37,662 nucleotides of DNA from an uncultured SAR86 cluster bacterium (GCA_902517565.1 CABYCU010000008.1:1-37662); one strand, 5' to 3'; positions 1-8,778 are shown, counted from the first letter of the stretch. A program made the numbers and translations. The notes: generated by a model from the letters alone, not told the origin.

Positions 1-321
1 AATTCCATCTACGACTATAGGAGTCGACTCCTGCGCTCGATTAGTCCCCATGTCTTTAAACCAGGCTAGAGACAATTGTGAGACATTCTCTTTGTTTATC
101 TGTGTAAGTGGAGAAAATCTGTTTTCTTCATATGTCCTTCCATGCGCAAGCCAATTTCCCGGTTCTGACTCTGCTGAAAGAATCCTTTCATCGTTTATTA
201 AGCCTATCTTAGTGGAACCTGTATAGGCCTCTACTGAAGTTTTTTCTTCTTTAGAGTTTTCACTACAAGAAGATAGAAAGAAGGTTAATACAATTACAAA
301 GTAGATTATTTTACGTCTCAT
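1..321 (-). CDS. PQQ-dependent alcohol dehydrogenase, N-terminal fragment (truncated by window edge)
   Basis: The reverse strand reads an open frame from ATG at 319-321 to the window edge, 107 codons with no stop. The first 19 residues form a signal peptide ending in the lipobox LSSC, so the mature protein is probably a lipoprotein. After a short linker come NWLAHGRTYEENRFSPL, QINKENV and QLSLAWFKDMGTNRAQEST. These match the first blade of methanol/ethanol-type quinoprotein dehydrogenases, which oxidise alcohols with PQQ and calcium in the periplasm. A GGGGA ribosome site lies about 7 nt upstream of the start. The catalytic Asp and PQQ disulfide region lie outside the window, so substrate class cannot be judged. 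The gene diverges from the CIA30-domain gene. Confidence 0.85.
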   Translation of the reverse strand, partial: MRRKIIYFVIVLTFFLSSCSENSKEEKTSVEAYTGSTKIGLINDERILSAESEPGNWLAHGRTYEENRFSPLTQINKENVSQLSLAWFKDMGTNRAQESTPIVVDGI

Positions 322-356
322 TAATTTCCCCAAGTTCTCATTACTCTAACCTTTTT

Positions 357-362
357 TATAAT
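357..362 (+). promoter_or_regulatory. candidate -10 box for the CIA30-domain gene
   Basis: The 76-bp divergent gap between the PQQ dehydrogenase and the CIA30 gene contains a perfect TATAAT. It would start transcription about 30-45 nt before the ATG candidates at 398 and 413. No convincing -35 hexamer is visible, so this is a weak call. Confidence 0.3.
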
Positions 363-397
363 GATTTGGAATATAACAACTTAATAATATTTGGTAT

Positions 398-955
398 ATG
401 ATTGACTTGATTATGAAAAATTTTATAGCTATTTTTATTCTAATATTTCCTATTTTAGGTATGACCAAAGTAATTGATAATTTAAATGACAAGAGGGCAG
501 AATGGGTCCCTTTTTCAGATCAAGTAATGGGAGGAGTCTCTGAAGTTAAGTTCTCTGAAAAATCTGAAGAAGGAATTTCTTTTTACCACATGGAAGGCAA
601 TGTTAGTACAGAGAATAATGGAGGATTTATTCAATTTCGGGCTGATCTAGGAATAGAAGATAAAGCTTTTAAAGGTTTTAGAATAAAAACTAGAGGTAAC
701 GGGGAACAGTATTACCTTTTTTTAAGAACTTCGAAAACAAGATTACCATGGCTTTATTACGGTGCTACTTTTAAAACCTCGCAGGAGTGGCAATGGATTG
801 AAATACCTTTTTCTTCTTTTAAAAAAAGCGAGGGCAGGTTAAGTAGATTTGTTCCAGAAGAATTTAATCCTACAAACGTAAAAAATATAGGAATAGTTGC
901 TTATGGAAAAGATTTTTATGCAGACATAGATGTTGCAGCGCTTGAACTTTATTAA
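398..955 (+). CDS. CIA30/NDUFAF1-domain exported protein
   Basis: The product is 185 aa with a hydrophobic N-terminal segment (roughly residues 6-22) that looks like a signal peptide. The rest matches the CIA30 family: WVPFSDQVMGGVSE, then ENNGGFIQFRADLG, GFRIKTRGNGEQYYLFLRT, WQWIEIPFSSF and a terminal ADIDVAALELY. In eukaryotes NDUFAF1 is a complex I assembly factor. Bacterial homologues are uncharacterised beta-sandwich proteins resembling carbohydrate-binding modules, so no function can be assigned. ATG at 413 (MKNF) is an equally good start and gives a cleaner signal peptide; neither start has a clear ribosome site. The stop shares TTAA with the stop of the convergent crotonase gene. Confidence 0.85.
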   Translation: MIDLIMKNFIAIFILIFPILGMTKVIDNLNDKRAEWVPFSDQVMGGVSEVKFSEKSEEGISFYHMEGNVSTENNGGFIQFRADLGIEDKAFKGFRIKTRGNGEQYYLFLRTSKTRLPWLYYGATFKTSQEWQWIEIPFSSFKKSEGRLSRFVPEEFNPTNVKNIGIVAYGKDFYADIDVAALELY

Positions 956-1758
956 GCTAAACCCTTAAAGTTAGGTTTTCTTTTTTCAGCAAAAGCAGAA
1001 ACACCTTCTTTAAAGTCTTTAGAATCTAATCTGACTCTTTGGGTTTCTTTCTCGTAGTCCAATTGCTCACTTAAAGTTCCTGCCAAAGCTTTGTCATGAG
1101 CTTTAACAATTGCTTTTAGACCTTCTATAGGACCATTGGCTAACTTCGTTGCTATTTCCTCGCAAACTATTGACAATTCTTTATCTGGGACACAGTCCCA
1201 TATTAATCCCCAGTCTTTTGCTTGTTTTGCAGATATATCCTCACCTAATAAGCCCATACCATTAGCCCTAGCCCTGCCTATTAGATTAGGAACAAACCAA
1301 GAGGCACCAACATCAGATATTATTCCAAGATTTGGACCAAAAACTAATTTGAATTTAGCTGATTCAGCTGCAACAACTATATCTCCTGCTAATGCTAAAC
1401 CAACACCACCACCAGCCGCTATTCCATTAATAGCATTAACCACCGGCTTAGAAGATTGTGTAATGGCTTTCACCAATGGATTAAATGCATTCTCCATATT
1501 TACGGACGCTGCTTCACCTGCAGAAAGTCCTTCAGTGGCTGGCCAGCCTCCCTCAATGAGATCTGCACCAGAACAAAATCCTCTTCCATTTCCAGTAATT
1601 ATGATAGATCTTACTTTTTTACTACCCTTTGCTTTATTAAGGGCATCTAGGAGCCCCATAATCAAATCTGCATTCATAGCATTTAAAACTTCTGGCCTGT
1701 TAAGGCTTAACTTCAGAACACCATCATCATTAAGTTCTTGTAAAATTACATTATTCAT
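952..1758 (-). CDS. enoyl-CoA hydratase/isomerase family protein (PaaG-like)
   Basis: This 268-aa protein is a full-length crotonase. The oxyanion-hole segments are GRGFCSGAD (58-66) and NGIAAGGG (111-118). The segment FGPNLGIISDVGASWFVPNL, with Asp149, and the following GLIWDCV resemble PaaG-type isomerases, which use an Asp at this position, more than the two-Glu hydratases. The likely reaction is a double-bond or ring isomerisation, or a hydration, of an acyl-CoA in the cytoplasm; the substrate is unknown. It lies 8 nt downstream of the MFS transporter on the same strand and is probably cotranscribed with it. This suggests a role in degrading an imported acid. It could equally be a general beta-oxidation isomerase. 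Confidence 0.9.
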   Translation of the reverse strand: MNNVILQELNDDGVLKLSLNRPEVLNAMNADLIMGLLDALNKAKGSKKVRSIIITGNGRGFCSGADLIEGGWPATEGLSAGEAASVNMENAFNPLVKAITQSSKPVVNAINGIAAGGGVGLALAGDIVVAAESAKFKLVFGPNLGIISDVGASWFVPNLIGRARANGMGLLGEDISAKQAKDWGLIWDCVPDKELSIVCEEIATKLANGPIEGLKAIVKAHDKALAGTLSEQLDYEKETQRVRLDSKDFKEGVSAFAEKRKPNFKGLA

Positions 1759-1766
1759 ATTTTTTC

Positions 1767-3014
1767 CTAATCAAATTGTTTTTCAGTACTGGCAAAGAGT
1801 AAATAAAATATACCTCCAAAGAAAGTAATGCCAGCCACTACGTAAAATACCATATCCCACGAGTTCGTTGCGTCCAATATCATACCGGTAATTATAGCTC
1901 CAACAAATCCAGGGATAGCTGCAAACATATTAGTTATTCCCATAAGCCGCCCGGTGTGTCTCGGTCCAATATCAGCATGATTGACAATAAAACCTCCCGC
2001 ACTAAAACCTCCGAAGACATTGCCCAAACACATGATAGCAATAACACCAGTAACGCTATTTAGTTCAGGAACAATACAAAGGCAGATACCACTTCCCCCA
2101 AATGCTATGGTATTACACAGCTTTCTTACAGTTATTAGTCTTACTCCTTTGTTGGTAAGGCGATCAGCAAAATATCCTCCTATATTTAGAAATACAAAGG
2201 AAGCTATGTGAGGCAACATTGCCAATAAACCTACTGCAGCCATTGGAACACCTAGACCATCTTTTATGAAAATAGGAAGCCATGATAAAAAAACAAATAA
2301 GCTATAGTTATTACAAAAATGAGCTACAGCTATTGCCCATAAAGGTAAATTCCCTATCCATTTATAAAAAGCTAGATTTTCTGCTTTATCAGAGGCTGGA
2401 GCATTATTGGTAATAAATTCTAATTCTTCTTCAGATATATTCGGGTCTTCTTTTGGCGTTGAAGAAACAATCTTTTGCCAATAAAAGTACCAAATAAAAC
2501 CTAAACCACCATATAAATAAAAAGCCCATTCCCAACCAAGTCTTAAGATGATTATTGGTGTTACTACAAGACCAAAAATAGTACCTATTGGAATAGCACT
2601 ATTAGTGATAGCCACCGAACGTGCACGTTCGCTAAATGGTACCCATCTAGCATACAAACTATGCCACGCAGGAAAAGTAATCCCCTCCCCAAGACCCATA
2701 CCTATTCTGGCGATAATAAGAGCCGCAAACCCACCATAGAAAGCCCAAGGAGTTATGAAAGTAAAGATTGACCAAACAATTAAACCTACACCAAGTACTA
2801 CTTTAGCACCTATCTTATCTGATAATAGGCCTCCTATTATCTGAGTTAAGATATAGCCTATATAGAAGCTCGATAGAATAATACCTCTTTGTGTTTCAGA
2901 CCAACCCATGCCTTCACTCATAGGTATTATTGCAAGAGAGATCACCACTCTGTCTATATAGCAAATGAAAACTGCAGCTACTGTCAGTGAAATAACTTTA
3001 TATCTTTGTAGCAT
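1767..3014 (-). CDS. MFS transporter, anion:cation symporter (ACS)-like
   Basis: The 415-aa product has about twelve hydrophobic helices in two halves and a charged central loop (about 190-215). The N-terminal part YIDRVVISLAIIPM and the segment RIGMGLGEGITFPAWHSLYARWVP are typical of the ACS branch of MFS, which contains hexuronate, phthalate and other organic-anion symporters. The GxLSDKIG loop after helix 2 is also present. It probably imports an organic acid using an ion gradient; the substrate cannot be read from the sequence. It is the first gene of a two-gene unit with the crotonase and diverges from the CoA-transferase. Confidence 0.88.
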   Translation of the reverse strand: MLQRYKVISLTVAAVFICYIDRVVISLAIIPMSEGMGWSETQRGIILSSFYIGYILTQIIGGLLSDKIGAKVVLGVGLIVWSIFTFITPWAFYGGFAALIIARIGMGLGEGITFPAWHSLYARWVPFSERARSVAITNSAIPIGTIFGLVVTPIIILRLGWEWAFYLYGGLGFIWYFYWQKIVSSTPKEDPNISEEELEFITNNAPASDKAENLAFYKWIGNLPLWAIAVAHFCNNYSLFVFLSWLPIFIKDGLGVPMAAVGLLAMLPHIASFVFLNIGGYFADRLTNKGVRLITVRKLCNTIAFGGSGICLCIVPELNSVTGVIAIMCLGNVFGGFSAGGFIVNHADIGPRHTGRLMGITNMFAAIPGFVGAIITGMILDATNSWDMVFYVVAGITFFGGIFYLLFASTEKQFD

Positions 3015-3109
3015 CTTTTAACTTTTTTTCCATTACTATACATAAGATACATTTTTATTAGATTAAGTAAAAATAATTATAGAAATTAGTTATGATTATT
3101 TATTCAAAA

Positions 3110-3114
3110 GGGAG
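3110..3114 (+). promoter_or_regulatory. ribosome-binding site deciding a TTG start
   Basis: GGGAG lies 7 nt before TTG at 3122. The upstream in-frame ATG at 3092 has no such site. This favours TTG 3122 as the true start of the CoA-transferase. Confidence 0.6.
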
Positions 3115-3121
3115 AAAAAAC

Positions 3122-4354
3122 TTGAAAACAAAATCTGACTATTTGCTGGAAGGAATCAAGGTTATAGACGCAGCAAGTTTTATTGCTGGTCCTTCAGCGG
3201 CTACTATTATGTCGGACTATGGTGCTGAGGTTATAAAAATAGAGCCTCAATATGGAGATAGTCTTAGAAACCTAATCGTCAACGGGAGAATGCCAGAAGG
3301 TAAAGAAAATTACTGTTGGGAATTAACTTCTAGAAACAAAAAAAGTATTTCGCTTAATTTAAAAGATAATGAAGCGCATAGAATCTTAGTCGATTTGATT
3401 AAGGATGCTGATGTCTTTATCACTAATATGCCCTTTCCTGTAAGAAAAAAACTAAAAATAACTTCTCAAGATATCAGACCTCATAATAATAAAATTATCT
3501 ATGCTTCTTTAACTGGCTATGGAGAGGTTGGACCCGATGCAGACAGGACGGCTTATGATTCAATGGCTTGGTGGGCAAGAAGTGGATTAATGGACTATGT
3601 CAGACCTTCTGACAATTCTCCTGTAGCATGGTCAACCCCTGGCATGGGAGACCACCCCACGGGCATGGCTCTGTATGGTGCAATAATGACGGCCTTGTAC
3701 AAAAGAGAGAAAACAGGAGTAGGTAGTGAGGTTTCTACCTCCCTAATGGCTAATGGAGCTTGGGCCAACGGTGTTTTCATTCAAGCAGCTCTTATGGATG
3801 TTGAATTCCTTGATAGGCCAGAACCATTACCAAGGCATCCATTTTATGACTTTTATTCAACAAAAGACCACAGAGAATTTGCTCTTGGAATGATAAATTC
3901 CAGAATAGAATGGCCAAAACTCATAGAGGTTTTAAATCGAGAAGATTGGAAAGAAAGAGAGCTTTTTGATTTTGAAAACCCTTTTGAAAATGCTGATATA
4001 CTTAGATCAGAACTTGCTAGAGAATTTACTGACAGAACTCTATCTGAAGTTAATGAAATTCTTACTAACTCAGGTGTGACTTTCGGAGTCCTCGGAAAGA
4101 CAACAGATCATAGAGAAGACGCACAATTTTTAGAAACCGAAACACTTGTTCCTTTGGAACATGAATCATTTGATGATTTATTAACGATAAATAGCCCATT
4201 TCATATTGAAGGAGAAAAGAAAGTAGATTTTCTAAGAGCTCCAAATATAGGCGAGCATACGAAGCAGGTATTAAAAGATATGGGCTTTGAAGATCTAGAA
4301 TTAGATTCACTGAAGGCAAGGAACTCAATATATTGGCCAGACAATCAAGAATAA
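3122..4354 (+). CDS. CaiB/BaiF (class III) CoA-transferase
   Basis: The product is about 410 aa from the TTG start, or 420 aa from ATG at 3092. The N-terminus LLEGIKVIDAASFIAGPSAA, followed by DYGAEVIKIEP, is the family signature. GMGDHPTGM carries the conserved catalytic Asp (177, or 187 in the long form) that forms the acyl anhydride intermediate. SRNKKSISLNL and the C-terminal GEHTKQVLKDMGF are also typical. The enzyme moves CoA between carboxylic acids in the cytoplasm, activating a substrate without ATP. It is followed after 5 nt by an amidohydrolase lipoprotein in an apparent operon and diverges from an MFS transporter. The acid substrate is not predictable; alpha-methylacyl-CoA racemase activity, which belongs to the same family, is an alternative. 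Confidence 0.9.
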   Translation: MKTKSDYLLEGIKVIDAASFIAGPSAATIMSDYGAEVIKIEPQYGDSLRNLIVNGRMPEGKENYCWELTSRNKKSISLNLKDNEAHRILVDLIKDADVFITNMPFPVRKKLKITSQDIRPHNNKIIYASLTGYGEVGPDADRTAYDSMAWWARSGLMDYVRPSDNSPVAWSTPGMGDHPTGMALYGAIMTALYKREKTGVGSEVSTSLMANGAWANGVFIQAALMDVEFLDRPEPLPRHPFYDFYSTKDHREFALGMINSRIEWPKLIEVLNREDWKERELFDFENPFENADILRSELAREFTDRTLSEVNEILTNSGVTFGVLGKTTDHREDAQFLETETLVPLEHESFDDLLTINSPFHIEGEKKVDFLRAPNIGEHTKQVLKDMGFEDLELDSLKARNSIYWPDNQE

Positions 4355-4359
4355 CTTAG

Positions 4360-6042
4360 ATGAAAAGATCAGAACTTAAAGTATTTGCAGTATTAATAAC
4401 AACCTTATTTCTTGGATGCTCACAAGATGAAATCTGCATAGATTCAGATTTAGTTTTAGTAAATACAAAAGTCTATACTGCAAATCCAGCCCAACCAGAA
4501 GCAGATTTTATAGCCATTGAAGGTGATAAATTTATTTTTGTAGGTACAAATTCTGAAGAAGGTAACTTTAATTGTGGCAATAATAGAGTATTAGACTTGG
4601 ATAACTCCTTTGTATATCCGGGGTTTATAGATGCTCATGCTCACTTAAAGGGTATTGGATACAGAGAAATTGATCTTAATCTTCAAGGCGCTGACAGCTT
4701 AAAGAGTATGCTTACTCAGGTAAAAATACATTCAAATAAACAGTTACCTGGTGATTGGATAGTTGGAAGAGGTTGGATAGAGAAGAAGTGGCCTGAAGCC
4801 AGATTCCCTACACTTCAAGAACTTGATGAGATTTCTAAAGATAAGCCCATTGCTTTAGAGCGTGCTGATGGCCACGCTATTATTGTTAATACACTAGCCC
4901 TTCAATTAGCGGGGATAGATCAGAATACTCCTGACCCTATAGGTGGGAAAATAGATAAGGATAAGAATGGAAGACCAAACGGAGTATTAATAGACAAGGC
5001 GTCTTTGTTAGTTGAATCAATCATTCCTAAAAGAACTGCCCTCGAAGAAAAAAATGCTTTGAAAGAAGGTTTATATAGAACAGCAAGAATGGGTTGGACT
5101 CAGCTTCAAGATGCTGGCTCACCACTTTCCGATTTCAATTTATTAAGGGAACTTAAAGAAGAGGGAAGTTTCCCAATAAGGATTCAGATGTATATCAGTG
5201 ATGGAAGAGATGCGTTGAAATTTATTGATAATGGACCTTATCTGGATCCTAATCATATGTTGACTGCTCGAGGAGTAAAGCTTTATGCAGATGGAGCAAT
5301 AGGATCAAGAGGAGCAGCTTTTTTTAAAAAATATGATGACTATGAAACAAAAGGTTTCCTTATTTTTCAAAAAGAAGAAACAATGCCAAAGCTAATAAAG
5401 GCCCTAGTTAATGGTATACAGATACAAACTCATGCAATAGGAGATCTGGCAAATAAAGTCACATTGGATTGGTACGAAGAGGCATTTAATAATGTTTCTA
5501 ACGCGAATAGAATGATTACCGAACCCAGATGGAGGATTGAGCATTCTCAAAATATTTTACCTGAAGACCAGAAAAGGTTTGCTGACCTAAAAGTTATAGC
5601 CTCAATGCAACCATCGCATGCAATTGGAGATTTACATTTTGCTCATAAACGTCTTGGAATTGAACGATTAGAAAACGCTTATACGTGGAGGAATTTGATT
5701 GACTTAGGTGTAGTGGTAGCTGGAGGTTCTGATGCTCCCGTAGAAATAGGAGACCCAAGAATTGAATTTAAAGCTGCCATAGGTAGAAAAGATTTAGATG
5801 GATTTTACGAAGATTATTGGAATCTAGAACAAACTGTTAGCAGAGAAGAAGCTTTATATATGTTTACTAAATGGGCTTCATATTCAGTATTTGAGGAGGA
5901 CATCAAAGGTACAATAGAAGTAGGAAAGCTCGCAGACCTCACCATTTTTTCTAAAGACTTAATGACTATCCCAGAAGAGGAAATAATGTCCTCGGAAGTT
6001 GTAATGACAGTTGTAGGAGGTCAGGTCAAGTATTCAAAATAA
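4360..6042 (+). CDS. YtcJ-type metal-dependent amidohydrolase, predicted lipoprotein
   Basis: This 560-aa protein begins with a signal peptide ending in the lipobox LFLGC (Cys20), so it is predicted to be exported and membrane-anchored. Most YtcJ relatives are too, although some are cytosolic. GFIDAHAH (88-95) carries the HxH metal ligands. Further metal or catalytic positions are YADGAIGSRGA, TQHAIG-like THAIGD, RIEHSQN and GGSDAPVE. The family contains N-substituted formamide deformylases and other amide hydrolases of the amidohydrolase superfamily; the true substrate is unknown. It sits 5 nt after the CoA-transferase gene and converges on a TonB receptor across a bidirectional terminator. 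An exported amidase next to an outer-membrane receptor and a CoA-transferase fits release and activation of an acid, but this is inference. Confidence 0.88.
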   Translation: MKRSELKVFAVLITTLFLGCSQDEICIDSDLVLVNTKVYTANPAQPEADFIAIEGDKFIFVGTNSEEGNFNCGNNRVLDLDNSFVYPGFIDAHAHLKGIGYREIDLNLQGADSLKSMLTQVKIHSNKQLPGDWIVGRGWIEKKWPEARFPTLQELDEISKDKPIALERADGHAIIVNTLALQLAGIDQNTPDPIGGKIDKDKNGRPNGVLIDKASLLVESIIPKRTALEEKNALKEGLYRTARMGWTQLQDAGSPLSDFNLLRELKEEGSFPIRIQMYISDGRDALKFIDNGPYLDPNHMLTARGVKLYADGAIGSRGAAFFKKYDDYETKGFLIFQKEETMPKLIKALVNGIQIQTHAIGDLANKVTLDWYEEAFNNVSNANRMITEPRWRIEHSQNILPEDQKRFADLKVIASMQPSHAIGDLHFAHKRLGIERLENAYTWRNLIDLGVVVAGGSDAPVEIGDPRIEFKAAIGRKDLDGFYEDYWNLEQTVSREEALYMFTKWASYSVFEEDIKGTIEVGKLADLTIFSKDLMTIPEEEIMSSEVVMTVVGGQVKYSK

Positions 6043-6072
6043 AAAAAAGGGCACCTAAGTGCCCCTTTTTTT
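6041..6072. terminator. bidirectional intrinsic terminator between amidohydrolase and TonB receptor
   Basis: A perfect 6-bp stem GGGCAC/GTGCCC (6049-6054 and 6059-6064) with loop CTAA is flanked by an A-run on the left and a T-run on the right. It can therefore terminate transcripts from both convergent genes. It begins at the amidohydrolase stop codon. Confidence 0.85.
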
Positions 6073-6083
6073 ACTTCACTAAC

Positions 6084-8618
6084 TTATAAGTCCATTCCTA
6101 GTCTTATGTAGTAGAAAGCACCCATGAAACCTAAAGGCGCGAACTCAGGGTAGATTGCTCCACAACAAGTTACACCAGTGTCTTCTTCAGGATACTCATC
6201 AGTGATATTTTCAGCACCGATCGTGAATTGATAGGTTCCCATATCTCTTGTGAACTCAAGATCAAGCTGCTGCTGATCATCTAGAGTTGTGATATCTGGA
6301 TTACCTAAATCATTCAGTCCGTAGTAGTATTCAGACTCACCAACATGCATATATCTTGCAAGGATTGTCCAATCACCTACGTTATGAACAGCACTTAAAT
6401 TCCATCTATTTTCAGGAAGTAATGCTTCTAAAGAAGCAATTCTTGAAGCGCTTATTAGAGATGAGTTATCAACTTCAGTATCTGTTTCATTATAAACAAA
6501 AGTGAAGTCAGTCAATCCACCCATCATTTCAGTTGAGTACGTAGCTACAACATCTATACCTTCTGTAGTGGTATCGAAGTCATTGGTAAAGAACCTAAAT
6601 GTTTGCATATCACTTGCACCAGGTACTTTAGCTGCAACTAATGTCGCTCTTTGCGAATCAGTTAAGCTGAAGTTTCCAGTTAGAGCTATACGATCTTTTA
6701 TTTCAATCTCATATGCATCTATAGTGACATTAAGCGCATCTGTAACATCCCAAACAACACCAAAGCTTAAGTTGTCAGATTCTTCTGGTTGAAGAGCCAT
6801 ACCTCCTGCTGTCATAGATATAGGGTTAGTCGGGGAAAGGGTTCCTTGCTGAACTAATTCACCTGTACCTGAAATAGAAGCAGTAGTTACGTTTGATACA
6901 TTAGATTGACCAGGAGTAGGGGCTCTGAAGCCTGTACTGATAGTCGTTCTAAATTTTAAATCATCATTTATTTTGTATAGTCCAGATAACTTAATATTTG
7001 TAGTGTCTCCAAAGGTATCAAAATCTTCATACCTCGTAGCAAGACCTAATAAAAGATTTTCAGTTACATCAGCTTCGAAGTCTGCATACACAGCATAGTT
7101 TTGTTGATCCCAAACGCCTGCAATATCAGGAGTAAATCCAGCAAATCCATTTGAACCAATACCGAAACCTTGATTAAAGTATGGTCCAGTTGTGAAACTT
7201 GCAACATCACCATTAACTATTTCAAACTGTTCTTCTCTCCATTCAAAACCGTAAGCGAAACTAAGATCGAAACTATCCATAGGTATGGATCTAACAAAAT
7301 CCATATTGAAGTTTTTCTCTAGTTGAATGTAACTTCCAGGATTGAATTCTGTTGGAGACTGCGGTCCTAACGAAGGGTTTACAGTATTCATTATGAAGAA
7401 ATCAGATCTATTTTCTCCAACATGGACACTAATATCATACGATGTTCCACTATCCATAGTACCTGAAACTCCAGAAGCTATAGACCAGTCAGTTACATCA
7501 CCACCAAAACTAGGAGTGAAACCGCCCGGGAACAATTCGTTGAATACAAAACAGTTATCATCATTAAGATAAGTGGCCAGTGCAGTACCAACTAAGTTTC
7601 CTGCTGTAGCGTCAACACCTGTAGGGCATGTTCTAGCTCCACCTGCGGCTTGTCCAGCATCAGCAATAAGTCTTATGTCACTTCCATCATCATAAACACC
7701 TGTTCTGTTGTTAGGATTTCTGAAAAAGAAACCTCCCAAGACATTCTTTTCGGCATAGTTTGAGAAAAGATAGAATTTTTTAGAATCATCTAGGTCAAGA
7801 CCAATATTAGCAATAAATTTGTAGTCATCAGTTACTTGAGGGGATCCCCAAACTTGGGCCTCACCATTACCAAAAGGATGTTTCCATGCAGGAACACCAG
7901 CATCAATTAGAGATTGTGCATCTCCACGTTGAGCACTTCTAGCAGTCGGATCTTGCTCTTGAATTTCCATAGAAAGGTTTGCATAACCATTTGCAGTAAA
8001 AGGCATACCTACATTAGCAGCTATTCTCCAAGTATCACCATCACCTTCGCTATATTCACCACTTCTTATTTCTAATCTGGCTCCTTCAGAGTCATCATTC
8101 AAAACAAAGTTAAGAATACCAGCAATTGCATCCGATCCATATTGCGCTGCAGCTCCGTCACGCAGAACTTCAACTTTTTTAAGAGCAATTGAAGGAATAG
8201 CAGAAATATCTGGACCTTGTGCTCCGTCAGCAATTCCACCACCGAGGAAAGATATTACAGATCCTCTGTGCCTTCTTTTGCCATTAACCAAAACAAGCAT
8301 GTTGTCGGGCGGTAGGCCTCTAAGATTAGCTGGTCTTATAAGAGTAGCAGCATCACTTATTGGTTGAGTATTTACATTAAATGAAGGGACAAGTGTTCTA
8401 ATCATATAGTCCATGTCCACTCCACCCTGATTTTTTATATCTGAACCAGATATAACATCTACGGGTGCGGGAGAGTCTCCCACTGATCTAGCATCTCTCC
8501 TAGAACCTACAGCCACAACTTCTTCAATTTCATCAGCCGCAGCCATGAAAGAAGGAATCACAGGTAAGGTTAAAAGCGAAAAAGAGATAGCTAAACTACC
8601 TAATTTAGTTTTAAACAT
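6084..8618 (-). CDS. TonB-dependent outer-membrane receptor
   Basis: The 844-aa product has a signal peptide (about 1-28) and then a TonB-box-like segment EEVVAVGSR (about 32-40). The plug domain follows (about 47-175), with PANLRGLPPDNMLVLVNGKR and VEVLRDGAAAQYGSDAIAGI. The rest is beta-barrel: alternating aromatic strands, YKINDDLKFRTTISTGFRAPT and TIGAENITDEYPEE near the end. It ends in LGMDL instead of the usual terminal Phe. Such receptors import siderophores, vitamins, peptides or oligosaccharides with energy from TonB-ExbBD; the ligand is not predictable here. The leader of roughly 125-225 nt holds repeated AGGCTTARAGCA motifs. Its position next to the amidohydrolase lipoprotein suggests, but does not prove, a shared substrate. 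Confidence 0.95.
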   Translation of the reverse strand: MFKTKLGSLAISFSLLTLPVIPSFMAAADEIEEVVAVGSRRDARSVGDSPAPVDVISGSDIKNQGGVDMDYMIRTLVPSFNVNTQPISDAATLIRPANLRGLPPDNMLVLVNGKRRHRGSVISFLGGGIADGAQGPDISAIPSIALKKVEVLRDGAAAQYGSDAIAGILNFVLNDDSEGARLEIRSGEYSEGDGDTWRIAANVGMPFTANGYANLSMEIQEQDPTARSAQRGDAQSLIDAGVPAWKHPFGNGEAQVWGSPQVTDDYKFIANIGLDLDDSKKFYLFSNYAEKNVLGGFFFRNPNNRTGVYDDGSDIRLIADAGQAAGGARTCPTGVDATAGNLVGTALATYLNDDNCFVFNELFPGGFTPSFGGDVTDWSIASGVSGTMDSGTSYDISVHVGENRSDFFIMNTVNPSLGPQSPTEFNPGSYIQLEKNFNMDFVRSIPMDSFDLSFAYGFEWREEQFEIVNGDVASFTTGPYFNQGFGIGSNGFAGFTPDIAGVWDQQNYAVYADFEADVTENLLLGLATRYEDFDTFGDTTNIKLSGLYKINDDLKFRTTISTGFRAPTPGQSNVSNVTTASISGTGELVQQGTLSPTNPISMTAGGMALQPEESDNLSFGVVWDVTDALNVTIDAYEIEIKDRIALTGNFSLTDSQRATLVAAKVPGASDMQTFRFFTNDFDTTTEGIDVVATYSTEMMGGLTDFTFVYNETDTEVDNSSLISASRIASLEALLPENRWNLSAVHNVGDWTILARYMHVGESEYYYGLNDLGNPDITTLDDQQQLDLEFTRDMGTYQFTIGAENITDEYPEEDTGVTCCGAIYPEFAPLGFMGAFYYIRLGMDL

Positions 8619-8646
8619 AAAGTTTACCCCAAAGTTTATTAATAAA

Positions 8647-8778
8647 AGGCTTAGAGCATAGTGAATAGATACAAAAGAATAGCAAGACTGTTATTACGTT
8701 TTAGCTATTATTCTAAAGCACAGCAATAGGCTTAAAGCACGTTAAGATGCATTTTATAGCCCGTTGAAGCTATATGCA
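8647..8778 (-). promoter_or_regulatory. TonB-receptor leader with repeated AGGCTTARAGCA motifs and an inverted repeat
   Basis: AGGCTTAGAGCA (8647-8658) and AGGCTTAAAGCA (8728-8739) match at 11 of 12 positions. A third partial copy, TAAAGCAC, lies at 8714-8721. An imperfect inverted repeat TATAGC/GCTATA (8755-8760 and 8769-8774, with outer TGCA arms) overlaps a candidate minus-strand -10 TATAAA at 8753-8758. These could be operator half-sites; no known regulator motif is recognised. Confidence 0.3.

Noticed and set aside
1136-1828. Long plus-strand open frame opposite the crotonase gene
   Set aside because: It is antisense to a strong homologue, has no recognisable domain, and its composition is that of a reverse reading of the real gene.
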